22,487 nt of DNA from CAZLXG01 sp964563585 (GCA_964563585.1 CAZLXG010000036.1:1-22487); one strand, 5' to 3'; numbered from the stretch's first letter, positions 1 to 7,887 are shown. The notes: generated from the letters alone by a model not told the origin. Translations and numbers: made by a program.

Positions 1-375
1 ACAGAAATGAAATCTAGTGCTAAACTTGAAATTATGAATAACAAAGCACTCAGAAACAAAATTGTAACACTGTATAATCGTTTGGAATTAACAAAAAACA
101 CATACACAGCAAATTATGAATTTATGAGACCAGTTGATGCTTTTTTATTATCGAAAAAGGAATGGCTAAGTATCAAAAACATTAAAATGGTCTGTTTTCT
201 ACTTATATTTCAGAAGACGAAGTATATCAATTAAAAAGTTTAAAATCTGATATTGGAGAGTAATGCTGCAAATTGGAATTGAACTATAGTAGATATGCAA
301 TTTGTAGTTACAACTCAATTATATGAAATAAGAGAAGTTATTTCAATAATAGAAAAATATTTAAATAAAAAATAA
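1..375 (+). pseudogene. Decayed C-terminal remnant of a DUF6090-like protein
   Basis: The window opens inside a reading frame (from base 1) whose peptide runs KLEIMNNKALRNKIVTLYN and resembles the C-terminal half of the membrane-anchored DUF6090 family common in flavobacteria; this family name is from memory. Near base 155 the homologous reading moves to another frame (GMAKYQKH, from about 159). That frame hits TAA at 183-185, continues as STYISEDEVYQLKSLKSD, and stops at 261-263. From about 259 the original frame resumes (SNAANWN), has a TGA at 280-282, and then reads QLYEIREVISIIEKYLNKK to a TAA at 373-375. Two frameshifts plus two internal stops mean the gene is dead. The N-terminal part, which would carry the membrane helix in this family, lies outside the window. 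Confidence 0.5.
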
Positions 376-448
376 GCTTTGGACTAGACATATAGAGAAA
401 TGAATGAAATCATTAAAGATAACGAAGAAACACGCCTATATTAGATAA

Positions 449-1801
449 TTACTTCCTCTTATTTCGTTTATTATAATTTTTATCGCCTCTAGTTTTTGGT
501 TTTTTGTATTTAGCAGCGATTTTAAACTTGTAAGAACCACCTAAATTTTCTTTTGAATTTTTTTCAGATTTTTCATGAAAAGCAGGTCCAGGAACGTCCT
601 CGCTTTTGCGTTTAGTTGGGTTGTTACGTTCTCTTATTTGCGGACGTTCTTCTTCTATAAGTTCTGTAGAAATTTCAACATCATCAGGGATGTCAATTAT
701 AGGAATTGTCATTTTCATTAATTCCTCAATCTTTTCAATAGATTCTTGTTCCTTTTCAGTAGAAAAAATAAGAGCTTCACCTTCACGTTCTGCACGACCA
801 GTTCTACCAATACGGTGCATATAATTTTCAGGAAAATCGGGTGTATCAAAATTTATAACATGAGATACGTTGTCAATATCTAAACCACGCGCCATAACAT
901 CAGTCGCTATTAAAATACGATTATCACCACTTCTAAATTGCTCAATACTTCTAAGTCTATAATTTTGTGTTTTGTTTGAATGAATCACACATAATTCATC
1001 ATGAAAAATTTCATCTAACTGTTCAAACAGTCTATCTGCCATTCGTTTGTAAGCTACAAAAATCAAGACTCTATTGTAATGCTCGGTATCTAACAATAAA
1101 TGCGTCAATAAATTTACTTTGGTGTAAAAATTTGGGACATTATATCGGGATTGAGAAATATTTTCAAGTGGCGTACCAGAAACAGCAATTGATACACGTT
1201 TCGGGTTTTTAAAGAAATCATTAATCAATATATCAACATCTTGTGTCATAGTTGCCGAAAACATAATGTTTTGTCTTCGTTCTGGAAGTATATCAAAAAT
1301 ATTTATGAGCTGATGTCTAAATCCTAAATCTAACATCACATCAACTTCATCAATTACCAATTTCTGTATAGATTTAAGTTGTAAAACTCTACTTAAAGCC
1401 AAATCGTATAATCTACCTGGAGTTGCAACTAAAACATCAATACCTTCAGCGATAGCCTTTTTTTGTGTATTAATGTTCGTTCCGCCATAAACACCTAAAA
1501 CACGATTATTAATGTATTTTGAAAGCTTTTCAATTTCATCTACAACCTGAACAACCAATTCGCGCGTTGGCACTAAAACCAAAACTCTGGGGTTCTCCTG
1601 CATTGAATACTCTAGGTTTTTGAGAATAGGCAACATGTAGGCAAAAGTTTTACCAGTTCCGGTTTGCGCAATTCCAACCACATCGTTACCCGAACTCACT
1701 ACATTAAAAGCTTGCTCTTGTATAGGTGTTGGCGTGGTAAACCCTAAATCGTCTAAAGCGTTATAAAGTGGTGTGTTTAAATTTAAGTTTTGAAAAGTCA
1801 C
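449..1801 (-). CDS. DEAD-box family ATP-dependent RNA helicase (DEVD motif II)
   Basis: A 450-aa RNA helicase with two RecA-like domains. Visible motifs: Q motif around residues 21-30 (FTTPTPIQEQ), motif I AQTGTGKT at 45-52, Ia PTREL at 78-82, Ib TPGR at 127-130, motif II DEVD at 151-154, motif III SAT at 182-184, motif V ARGLD at 304-308 and motif VI HRIGRTGR at 329-336. Motif II reads DEVD rather than the namesake DEAD; the catalytic D and E remain. The tail beyond about residue 385 is low-complexity and strongly basic at the end, as in helicases that hold RNA non-specifically. Likely roles are ribosome assembly or cold-related RNA remodelling, but the sequence does not separate RhlE-like from other subgroups, so I give no symbol. 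It has its own -7-like box at 1825-1818. The epimerase gene upstream on the same strand ends 39 bases before it. Confidence 0.95.
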   Translation of the reverse strand: MTFQNLNLNTPLYNALDDLGFTTPTPIQEQAFNVVSSGNDVVGIAQTGTGKTFAYMLPILKNLEYSMQENPRVLVLVPTRELVVQVVDEIEKLSKYINNRVLGVYGGTNINTQKKAIAEGIDVLVATPGRLYDLALSRVLQLKSIQKLVIDEVDVMLDLGFRHQLINIFDILPERRQNIMFSATMTQDVDILINDFFKNPKRVSIAVSGTPLENISQSRYNVPNFYTKVNLLTHLLLDTEHYNRVLIFVAYKRMADRLFEQLDEIFHDELCVIHSNKTQNYRLRSIEQFRSGDNRILIATDVMARGLDIDNVSHVINFDTPDFPENYMHRIGRTGRAEREGEALIFSTEKEQESIEKIEELMKMTIPIIDIPDDVEISTELIEEERPQIRERNNPTKRKSEDVPGPAFHEKSEKNSKENLGGSYKFKIAAKYKKPKTRGDKNYNKRNKRK

Positions 1802-1817
1802 AGGTATAATTTTGCGG

Positions 1818-1825
1818 CAAAGTTA
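1818..1825 (-). promoter_or_regulatory. Putative Bacteroidota -7 element for the helicase gene
   Basis: The minus-strand octamer TAACTTTG fits TAnnTTTG exactly and lies 16 bases before the helicase ATG, in the 39-base gap behind the epimerase gene. No well-placed -33 TTG is visible, so the call rests on the -7 box and its position. Confidence 0.4.
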
Positions 1826-1840
1826 AGCTTATTATTCTAG

Positions 1841-2731
1841 TTAAACGAGGTGATTATTATCAATCTCAATACTATAAGTAGCTTCAAATGTTTGGCTTGC
1901 TTCTAATGTTAAAATACCTTCTTTGGTTTTTAAATCTTGATTGGTATTTTCGTTATCGGCAATGCCTAACCAAGGTTCAATACAAACATAATCGCCAGTT
2001 GGTTTTGCCCAAATACCTAAATACGGAAAATGGGGATAGCTAACAGTTAAAATATTACCATGTGTTTTACTTTTTAAGCTAACTTGTCTTGACTTTAAGT
2101 CTTTAAATATTAAAGCATCTTCATTAAATAAATTATGTTTTAACGGTAATACATTTGAATTATTAAAAATAGGTTTTGTGTTTGAAGTTACAAGTCCACT
2201 TTTTAAGTTTAAAAGATGAGTTGATGCGTTTTCAATAGTTTCAAATTCTAAAGCATAATCTTCATAGTTTTCATTTTCAAAAACGGGACATTTAAAAGCG
2301 GGATGCCCACCAATTGAGAAATACATGGTTTTATCATCACAATTTTTAATAGTATGAATCACATCAATTTTATTTTCTAATAATTGATATGTAATAAATA
2401 ACTCAAATTTAAATGGATAAATTTTTAAAGAATCATCATTATATTTCAACTTAAAAGTTAAGCTGCTTTTAGTTTGCTTATGTAGAACTACACTATCATT
2501 ATGTCTAGTTAATCCATGTTTTGGTAAACTGTATTTTTTATTTTCAAAAAAATACGTATCGTCTTTTAATACGCCAATAATTGGGAATAGGTTAGGAGCA
2601 AAACTTCCCCAAACATCTGGGTTTGCATTCCACATAAACTGTGTGTTGTTCTTTATAGATGAAATTTCACAAAGTTCAGCGCCAGCTTTTTTAATAGCAA
2701 TTTTCAGTTTGTTATTTTGTATTGAATACAT
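1841..2731 (-). CDS. Aldose 1-epimerase family protein (LacX/YeaD-like)
   Basis: A 296-aa cytoplasmic protein of the galactose-mutarotase fold; no signal peptide. Family hallmarks are GGHPAFKCP at residues 141-149, containing the conserved histidine, and EPWLG at 252-256, containing the conserved glutamate that acts as general base in mutarotases. The N-terminal section HGLTR (72-76) is also typical of the LacX-type subgroup. These proteins interconvert alpha and beta anomers of hexoses or related sugars or sugar phosphates. The exact substrate cannot be read from the sequence and no sugar-utilisation genes lie nearby. The ATG is followed by the expected N-terminal beta strand (YSIQNNKLKIAIKKAGAEL), which supports this start. 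It is divergent from pabB, with about 80 bases between the two starts. Confidence 0.88.
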   Translation of the reverse strand: MYSIQNNKLKIAIKKAGAELCEISSIKNNTQFMWNANPDVWGSFAPNLFPIIGVLKDDTYFFENKKYSLPKHGLTRHNDSVVLHKQTKSSLTFKLKYNDDSLKIYPFKFELFITYQLLENKIDVIHTIKNCDDKTMYFSIGGHPAFKCPVFENENYEDYALEFETIENASTHLLNLKSGLVTSNTKPIFNNSNVLPLKHNLFNEDALIFKDLKSRQVSLKSKTHGNILTVSYPHFPYLGIWAKPTGDYVCIEPWLGIADNENTNQDLKTKEGILTLEASQTFEATYSIEIDNNHLV

Positions 2732-2812
2732 TGAAAAGTTATATTTAAAGTAATGTGCAAAAATCTTAAATTTTTAAGTATTCTAAGTAACTTTACGCCA
2801 TAATATTTTTTA

Positions 2813-4135
2813 TTGAGAACAACACAAATACATACAGTAGATAATACTGAAACGTTTAAAGCAAAACTACTAGTCTGGGCACAGCAGTTTGATGATGTTG
2901 TTTGGTTAGATTCTAATAAATATAATCAGACCTATTCTAACTACGATGCGGTTTTAGCGGTTGATGCTTTTACTGGTATTCAAACAGATTATTTAAATGC
3001 TTTTAAAAAGTTAAAAGAATATCAAACTTTAACTAACGATTGGATTTTTGGTTATTTAACGTACGATTTAAAGAATGATGTTGAAAACTTAAAATCTAGT
3101 AATTTTGATGGGCTAGGATTTCCTGATTTATACTTTTTTCAGCCTAAAAAATTGTTTTTTATTAAAGATAATCAAGTTGAAATTCAATATTTAAATTGTG
3201 TTGATGATGAAGTAGAAGATGATTTAAAAGCAATCTATAACGAAGATTGTCACCTTGAGCATGTCACTTTGAGCGCAGTCGAGAAGCGAAAGGTCTCAGG
3301 TAATTCAATAAAAATAAAACTTCGTATTCATAAAGATGAATATTTCGAAAAGATAAATTCGATGCTCGCTCATATCCATCGTGGCGATATTTATGAAGCT
3401 AATTTTTGTCAGGAATTTTATGTCGAAAACACCGAAATCAACCCTTTAGAAACTTATAACAAACTTAATCATATTTCAAACCCGCCATTTGCAACGTTTT
3501 TAAAGTGTGACAATAAGTATTTATTATCTGCATCACCAGAACGCTATTTAAAAAAAGAGGGAAATACTGTTATTTCTCAGCCTATAAAAGGAACAGCAAA
3601 ACGTTCTTTAAATGAAGAAGAAGATAATTTGTTAAAACGTGACTTGTTACAAGATAAAAAGGAGCGAAGTGAGAATATTATGATTGTAGATTTAGTGCGA
3701 AACGACTTATCTAAAACAGCAATAAAAGGTAGTGTTGAGGTTGAGGAATTATGCAAAATCTATACATTCGACCAAGTGCATCAAATGATTTCTACGGTAA
3801 CTTCTAAAGTTGAAGAAAGCACACATCCTGTCGATATTATAAAAAGCACGTTCCCTATGGGAAGCATGACAGGTGTACCTAAAATTTCAGCAATGAAAAT
3901 TATTGAAGCGCTAGAAGAAACCAAACGCGGACTGTATTCTGGAGCAGTTGGTTATTTTTCACCAACAGGCAATTTCGATTTTAATGTGGTTATAAGAAGC
4001 ATATTATATAACGAAATTAAGCAATATGTATCCTATTCGGTTGGTGGCGCAATTACTTCAAAAAGCAAGCCATTACAGGAGTATGAGGAATGCTTAGTTA
4101 AAGCAAAAGCAATGCGCACTGTTTTAGAAAATTAA
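2813..4135 (+). CDS. pabB: Aminodeoxychorismate synthase component I
   Basis: A 440-aa chorismate-binding enzyme that, with a PabA glutaminase, aminates chorismate to 4-amino-4-deoxychorismate for folate synthesis. The catalytic domain holds GDIYEANFCQEFY (191-203), SASPERYL (239-246), PIKGTA (257-262), ENIMIVDLVRNDL (287-299), FPMGSMTGVPK (347-357) and GGAITSKSKPLQEYEE (411-426). The lysine in PIKGT distinguishes PabB from TrpE-type anthranilate synthase, which has alanine there. The start is TTG: an in-frame TAA lies 12 bases upstream and no ATG lies near. Residues about 146-163, in the linker between N-terminal and catalytic domains, are encoded by an interspersed repeat (see separate entry). 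The 3' end overlaps the convergent gene by 4 bases. The catalytic motifs are intact, so the protein is probably active. Confidence 0.93.
   Translation: MRTTQIHTVDNTETFKAKLLVWAQQFDDVVWLDSNKYNQTYSNYDAVLAVDAFTGIQTDYLNAFKKLKEYQTLTNDWIFGYLTYDLKNDVENLKSSNFDGLGFPDLYFFQPKKLFFIKDNQVEIQYLNCVDDEVEDDLKAIYNEDCHLEHVTLSAVEKRKVSGNSIKIKLRIHKDEYFEKINSMLAHIHRGDIYEANFCQEFYVENTEINPLETYNKLNHISNPPFATFLKCDNKYLLSASPERYLKKEGNTVISQPIKGTAKRSLNEEEDNLLKRDLLQDKKERSENIMIVDLVRNDLSKTAIKGSVEVEELCKIYTFDQVHQMISTVTSKVEESTHPVDIIKSTFPMGSMTGVPKISAMKIIEALEETKRGLYSGAVGYFSPTGNFDFNVVIRSILYNEIKQYVSYSVGGAITSKSKPLQEYEECLVKAKAMRTVLEN
3249..3297 (+). repeat. Dispersed flavobacterial repeat inserted in-frame in pabB
   Basis: The segment contains GTCACCTTGAGC (3249-3260) and, 14 bases further on, a near-identical GTCACTTTGAGC (3263-3274) that continues as GCAGTCGAGAAGC. 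It is related to the arms of the palindromic element at 17721-17773 and, more distantly, to the repeats at 5879 and 22398. It translates without a stop inside PabB (HLEHVTLSAVEKRKVS). The doubled 5' portion suggests a second, partial copy or slippage. That it belongs to a mobile or REP-like family is inferred from recurrence in this window and from memory of similar sequences in Bacteroidota genomes. Confidence 0.7.
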
Positions 4136-4824
4136 TTTAAATTATTTTTTAAAGATTCAATGGCTAGTAATAATATCCGTTCTACACGTTTACTTTCTAT
4201 GTTTTTCACTTTAGCAATTTCATTATAATCTAATCTTCCAAACACAAAAAGGTCTACAATATCCGATATTATAAAAGGTAAAGCTGAATAGAATTTTCCT
4301 AGTAATTTCTGATTGTTAATAGGTGATATATCATCAATTTCAAAAGTATTCATTATCGATTTGTTATTGTCATCATATAAAAATAGATGTTTGTGTTTAT
4401 TGTCTTGCTTGTATGAAATATCGTTTAATTCCTCATGCATTATAAAATCAAAATCCTCATCAACAGTAAAATTTTCTTCTAAACTATCTAATTCTTCTTT
4501 TAAAATAGAATCGGTACTTATAGTTTTTTTATGAAAAGCTTCTTTTTTAAACAGTTCATCTAAATCGGAATCAACAATTTTAAAAAGTTTTAATTTAATG
4601 TTCGTAGCATCCATATCTATGTCATAACCATTTTCATAAAATTTAGCAATTGCTTCATCTATTGAATCATTAGATATATACATATTTTTTGGAATAATGC
4701 CTGTTGATTCGGCAATATAAAGTCTGTGTTTTACATAAGTTTGTAAATGTTGCGTAGCAGAAACCACCTTTTTATCGAAAGCGATTTGAGTTGATTTATC
4801 GTTTAGTTTATCGATTGAGCACAT
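4132..4824 (-). CDS. Acidic hypothetical protein with sigma region 4-like C-terminus
   Basis: I do not recognise this 230-aa protein. It has no signal peptide or membrane segment. Residues roughly 110-165 are rich in D and E (DSLEENFTVDEDFDFIMHEE). The last 45 residues (DLFVFGRLDYNEIAKVKNIE, then SKRVERILLLAIESLKNN) look like a helix-turn-helix of the sigma-70 region 4 type, where YxEIAxxxxI followed by RVxRxL is characteristic. No region 2 is visible, so it is not an ordinary sigma factor; an adaptor, anti-sigma-like or DNA-binding accessory role is possible but unproven. It converges on pabB with a 4-base overlap of stop codons and is divergent from tilS across a 124-base region with a perfect palindrome. 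The ATG is the first in frame and fits the spacing. Confidence 0.75.
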   Translation of the reverse strand: MCSIDKLNDKSTQIAFDKKVVSATQHLQTYVKHRLYIAESTGIIPKNMYISNDSIDEAIAKFYENGYDIDMDATNIKLKLFKIVDSDLDELFKKEAFHKKTISTDSILKEELDSLEENFTVDEDFDFIMHEELNDISYKQDNKHKHLFLYDDNNKSIMNTFEIDDISPINNQKLLGKFYSALPFIISDIVDLFVFGRLDYNEIAKVKNIESKRVERILLLAIESLKNNLN

Positions 4825-4879
4825 AATGTGTAGTATTAAAAATTATATCTTAAAATTACAAAATCTGGGGAATTGGCAT

Positions 4880-4893
4880 ATGATAATTATCAT
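4880..4893. promoter_or_regulatory. Perfect 14-bp palindrome ATGATAATTATCAT (possible operator)
   Basis: The sequence equals its own reverse complement. It sits between divergent genes, 55 bases upstream of both the hypothetical gene start (4824) and tilS (4949). TGATAAT/ATTATCA half-sites are the core of Fur-family operators in other bacteria, so a metalloregulator site is conceivable. In AT-rich DNA a chance palindrome of this length is uncommon but not impossible, and no iron gene lies nearby. Confidence 0.35.
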
Positions 4894-4935
4894 TTGATAT
4901 TAAAAGTAGAATACTTATTTAAATAGGCAAAGTTG

Positions 4936-4943
4936 TATATTTG
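4936..4943 (+). promoter_or_regulatory. Putative -7 element for tilS, abutting the start codon
   Basis: TATATTTG matches TAnnTTTG exactly and ends 5 bases before the tilS ATG at 4949. If it is functional, transcription would start at or within the start codon, giving a leaderless or nearly leaderless message. A TTG at the usual 17-23-base spacing upstream is not evident. Confidence 0.45.
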
Positions 4944-4948
4944 AAAAC

Positions 4949-6268
4949 ATGTTAGATAAATTTAAAAAGCATATTAATAGTCACTTTTCTTTTTTAAATA
5001 AAAGCAAGATTCTTATTGCTATTTCTGGAGGTCTAGATAGTGTGGTTTTAACTCATTTATGTCATCAATTAAATTTAAATATAGCTTTAGCGCATTGCAA
5101 TTTTAATTTACGAGGAAAAGAAAGTGATGCTGATGAAAATTTTGTTTTTCAATTGGCTGAAGATTTAAATATTGAAGTGTTTATTGAAGATTTTGACACT
5201 GAAAACTATGCGAAAGAAAATAAATTATCAATTCAAATGTCAGCTCGTGAGTTGCGTTATTTTTGGTTTGATGATTTAGCAGAACAATTACAATTCGATT
5301 ATATTTTAACTGCGCATCATGCAGATGATAATTTAGAAACATTTTTAATAAACTTATCTAGAGGGACAGGAATTGAAGGTTTAACAGGAATTCCAGAAAT
5401 TAATAATAATATTGTTCGTCCATTGTTGCCTTTTTCAAGAGATGAAATTGAAACTTATGCAAAGGATAATCAATTAAAATGGAGAGAAGACAGTAGTAAT
5501 ACATCAACCAAATATTTGCGAAACAAATTGCGACACGATGTTATTCCTGTTTTAAAAGAAATAAACCCTCAATTGCTTCAGAATTTTGGTAAAACCCTTG
5601 GTTTTTTACAAGATTCTAATGAGGTTTTAGAAGATAGAATTGATGATATTTCAAATACAATTATTACGAAGGTTAGTGAAATAGAAGTTCAGTATAGTAT
5701 TTCAGAAATTCAAAAATTAAATAATTCGAAAGCTTATTTATATCAGCTTTTAAAAGATTACGGATTTTCAGAATGGAATGATATTGTTGATTTGCTTAAT
5801 GCACAATCTGGCAAGCAAATATTTTCAGAAACACATCGATTAATAAAAGATAGAGACGTTTTAATTTTAACTGAATTATGTCATTCAGAGCGAAGCGAAG
5901 AATCTATCTTAATTAATAACTTAGATAATTCAATAAAAACACCTTTTGGAATTTTATTTTTTGATGAAGCTGACGCATTGTTTGGGAAACGAACTAATCT
6001 AATTTATGTAGATATAGAGAAACTAAAACTTCCGTTAACATTACGTAAATGGAAAGAAGGCGATTATTTTTATCCGTTAGGAATGACAGGTAAAAAGAAA
6101 TTGAGTAAGTATTTTAAAGACGAAAAAATGTCTTTAGTTGATAAAGAAAACACATGGTTGTTGTGTTCAAAAAATGAAATTATTTGGGTGATAAACCGTA
6201 GAGCAGATGAGCGTTTCAAGGCAATCAAAGAAACAAAACAGATTTTAAAAATAGAATTAAGAAATTGA
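4949..6268 (+). CDS. tilS: tRNA(Ile)-lysidine synthase
   Basis: A 439-aa enzyme that attaches lysine to C34 of the CAU-anticodon tRNA-Ile, changing its reading from AUG to AUA; essential in most bacteria. The ATP-binding PP-loop is SGGLDS at residues 26-31, followed by HCNFNLRGKESDADE (49-63), TAHHADDNLETFLINLSRG (121-139) and the tRNA-contact region NTSTKYLRNKLRHDVIPVL (184-202). The C-terminal domain (RKWKEGDYFYPLGM, 366-379) is present, so the protein is full length. Residues 311-320 read CHSERSEESI, a translated copy of a dispersed repeat inserted between the middle and C-terminal domains. The stop codon overlaps the TTG start of ade by 3-4 bases, which implies co-transcription and translational coupling. 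Catalytic residues are intact, so function is probably kept despite the insertion. Confidence 0.96.
   Translation: MLDKFKKHINSHFSFLNKSKILIAISGGLDSVVLTHLCHQLNLNIALAHCNFNLRGKESDADENFVFQLAEDLNIEVFIEDFDTENYAKENKLSIQMSARELRYFWFDDLAEQLQFDYILTAHHADDNLETFLINLSRGTGIEGLTGIPEINNNIVRPLLPFSRDEIETYAKDNQLKWREDSSNTSTKYLRNKLRHDVIPVLKEINPQLLQNFGKTLGFLQDSNEVLEDRIDDISNTIITKVSEIEVQYSISEIQKLNNSKAYLYQLLKDYGFSEWNDIVDLLNAQSGKQIFSETHRLIKDRDVLILTELCHSERSEESILINNLDNSIKTPFGILFFDEADALFGKRTNLIYVDIEKLKLPLTLRKWKEGDYFYPLGMTGKKKLSKYFKDEKMSLVDKENTWLLCSKNEIIWVINRRADERFKAIKETKQILKIELRN
5879..5908 (+). repeat. Dispersed repeat (CHSERSEESI-encoding) inserted in-frame in tilS
   Basis: The DNA TGTCATTCAGAGCGAAGC continues as GAAGAATCT and is read in-frame as CHSERSEESI (TilS residues 311-320). 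The same TGTCATTCAGAG...GAAGAATCT pattern recurs at 22398-22433 after glyA. The insertion preserves the frame and lies in a domain linker. From memory, this decapeptide turns up in many unrelated Bacteroidota proteins, which marks it as repeat-derived rather than TilS sequence. Confidence 0.8.
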
Positions 6269-7887
6269 AACTACAAGGTAATATAGTCGATATACAAAAC
6301 AAACGCATATACAAAGGCGAAATTATAATTGAAGCAGGTAAAATAGTTTCAATTACTGAAAAAGATCACGATGCAAACCATTATATACTTCCTGGTTTTG
6401 TGGATGCACATATTCATATAGAAAGCTCTATGTTGGTTCCAAGTGAATTTGCGCGAATTGCAGTTTGCCACGGAACCGTTGCAACAGTTTCCGACCCTCA
6501 TGAAATCGCCAATGTATTAGGTGTTGAAGGTGTTGAGTTTATGATTGAAAACGGTAAAAAAGTGCCTTTTAAATTTAATTTCGGAGCGCCTTCGTGTGTT
6601 CCTGCAACCAGTTTTGAGTCTGCTGGAGCGATTATAAATTCAGATGATATTAAAACCTTAATGGCAAATCCTGACATTAGGTATTTAGCAGAAATGATGA
6701 ATTACCCTGGTGTTTTATTTGATGATGAAGAAGTTTTAAAAAAAATAGCTTGGGCAAAACATTATAATAAACCAGTTGATGGTCATGCTCCAGGTTTACG
6801 AGGCGATGATGTAACAAAATATATTAGTGCAGGAATTTCTACAGATCACGAATGTTTTACCTATAACGAAGCTTTAGAGAAGCTTCAAAAAGGTATGAAA
6901 ATTTTAATTCGTGAAGGAAGTGCAGCTAAAAATTTTGAAGCATTAATCGATTTGTTACCAGAACATTTTGAAAATATGATGTTTTGTAGTGATGATAAGC
7001 ATCCAGACGATTTAATTGTAAATCACATCAATAAACTTTGTGAAAGAGCTGTTAGTAAAGGAATTGATATATTTAAAGTATTGCAGGTTGCATGTGTAAA
7101 TCCTGTAAAACATTACAATTTAGATGTTGGTTTATTACAAATAGGAAATGATGCCGATTGTATTGTTGTTGAAGATTTAACTAATTTTAAAACACTTCAA
7201 ACATATATAAATGGTGAGTTGGTTTATGATAACGGTGTTTCAAAAATTGAAGGTGTTTCTTTTGAAGTTCTGAATAATTTCAATACAAATAAAAAAGAAA
7301 TATTAGATTTTAGAGTTGAATCTTCAGCAAAACAAATTCGGGTTATTGAAGCCTTAGAAGGACAATTAGTTACAAATGAAATTATAGAAGATGCTTTAAT
7401 TGAAAATGGAAACTTGGTTTCAAATATTGAAAATGATATTCTTAAAATGACTGTTGTTAATCGTTATCAAAATCAAAAACCTGCAATAGCATTTATTAAA
7501 AATTTTGGACTAAAAGAAGGTGCAATAGCGTCTTCGGTTGGTCACGATTCTCATAATATAATAGCTGTAGGTGTTAGTGACGAAGCCATTTGTAAAGCAG
7601 TTAATTTAATAATTGAAAACAAAGGTGGGATTTGTTCTATTTCTAATTCCGAAGAACACATTGTTTCGCTTCCAGTTGCAGGAATTATGAGCGATAAAGA
7701 TGGAAGAACTATAGGGAAACAATATGCTGAGTTAGATAAAATAGCAAAAGAATTAGGAAGCAAATTGCATGCGCCATATATGACTTTATCGTTTATGGCA
7801 TTGCTTGTTATTCCTTCATTAAAACTAAGCGATAAAGGTTTGTTTAACGGAACTGATTTTAAATTCACAAATTTAGAAGTTCACTAA
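6265..7887 (+). CDS. ade: Adenine deaminase
   Basis: A 540-aa amidohydrolase converting adenine to hypoxanthine and ammonia in purine salvage. The N-terminal metal-site signature is GFVDAHIHIESS (44-55; H49 and H51). VATVSDPHEIANVLG (72-86), DGHAPGLRGDD (172-182, H174), STDHE (192-196, H195) and CSDDKHPDD (241-249) are further metal or substrate positions of the adenine deaminase family. The C-terminal domain (SVGHDSHNI and the closing PYMTLSFMAL) is also typical of Ade rather than of other amidohydrolases. Length is slightly below the roughly 590 aa of the E. coli enzyme. The start is TTG, overlapping the tilS stop; the first residues KLQGNIVDIQNKRIYKGEI form the expected beta-sandwich, so this start fits. 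The gene is followed directly (TAAATG) by the hydrolase fragment. Confidence 0.93.
   Translation: MKLQGNIVDIQNKRIYKGEIIIEAGKIVSITEKDHDANHYILPGFVDAHIHIESSMLVPSEFARIAVCHGTVATVSDPHEIANVLGVEGVEFMIENGKKVPFKFNFGAPSCVPATSFESAGAIINSDDIKTLMANPDIRYLAEMMNYPGVLFDDEEVLKKIAWAKHYNKPVDGHAPGLRGDDVTKYISAGISTDHECFTYNEALEKLQKGMKILIREGSAAKNFEALIDLLPEHFENMMFCSDDKHPDDLIVNHINKLCERAVSKGIDIFKVLQVACVNPVKHYNLDVGLLQIGNDADCIVVEDLTNFKTLQTYINGELVYDNGVSKIEGVSFEVLNNFNTNKKEILDFRVESSAKQIRVIEALEGQLVTNEIIEDALIENGNLVSNIENDILKMTVVNRYQNQKPAIAFIKNFGLKEGAIASSVGHDSHNIIAVGVSDEAICKAVNLIIENKGGICSISNSEEHIVSLPVAGIMSDKDGRTIGKQYAELDKIAKELGSKLHAPYMTLSFMALLVIPSLKLSDKGLFNGTDFKFTNLEVH

Noticed and set aside
400..444. Short plus-strand ORF MNEIIKDNEETRLY before the helicase 3' end
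   Set aside because: Only 14 codons, with no supporting context, in decayed DNA next to the pseudogene.
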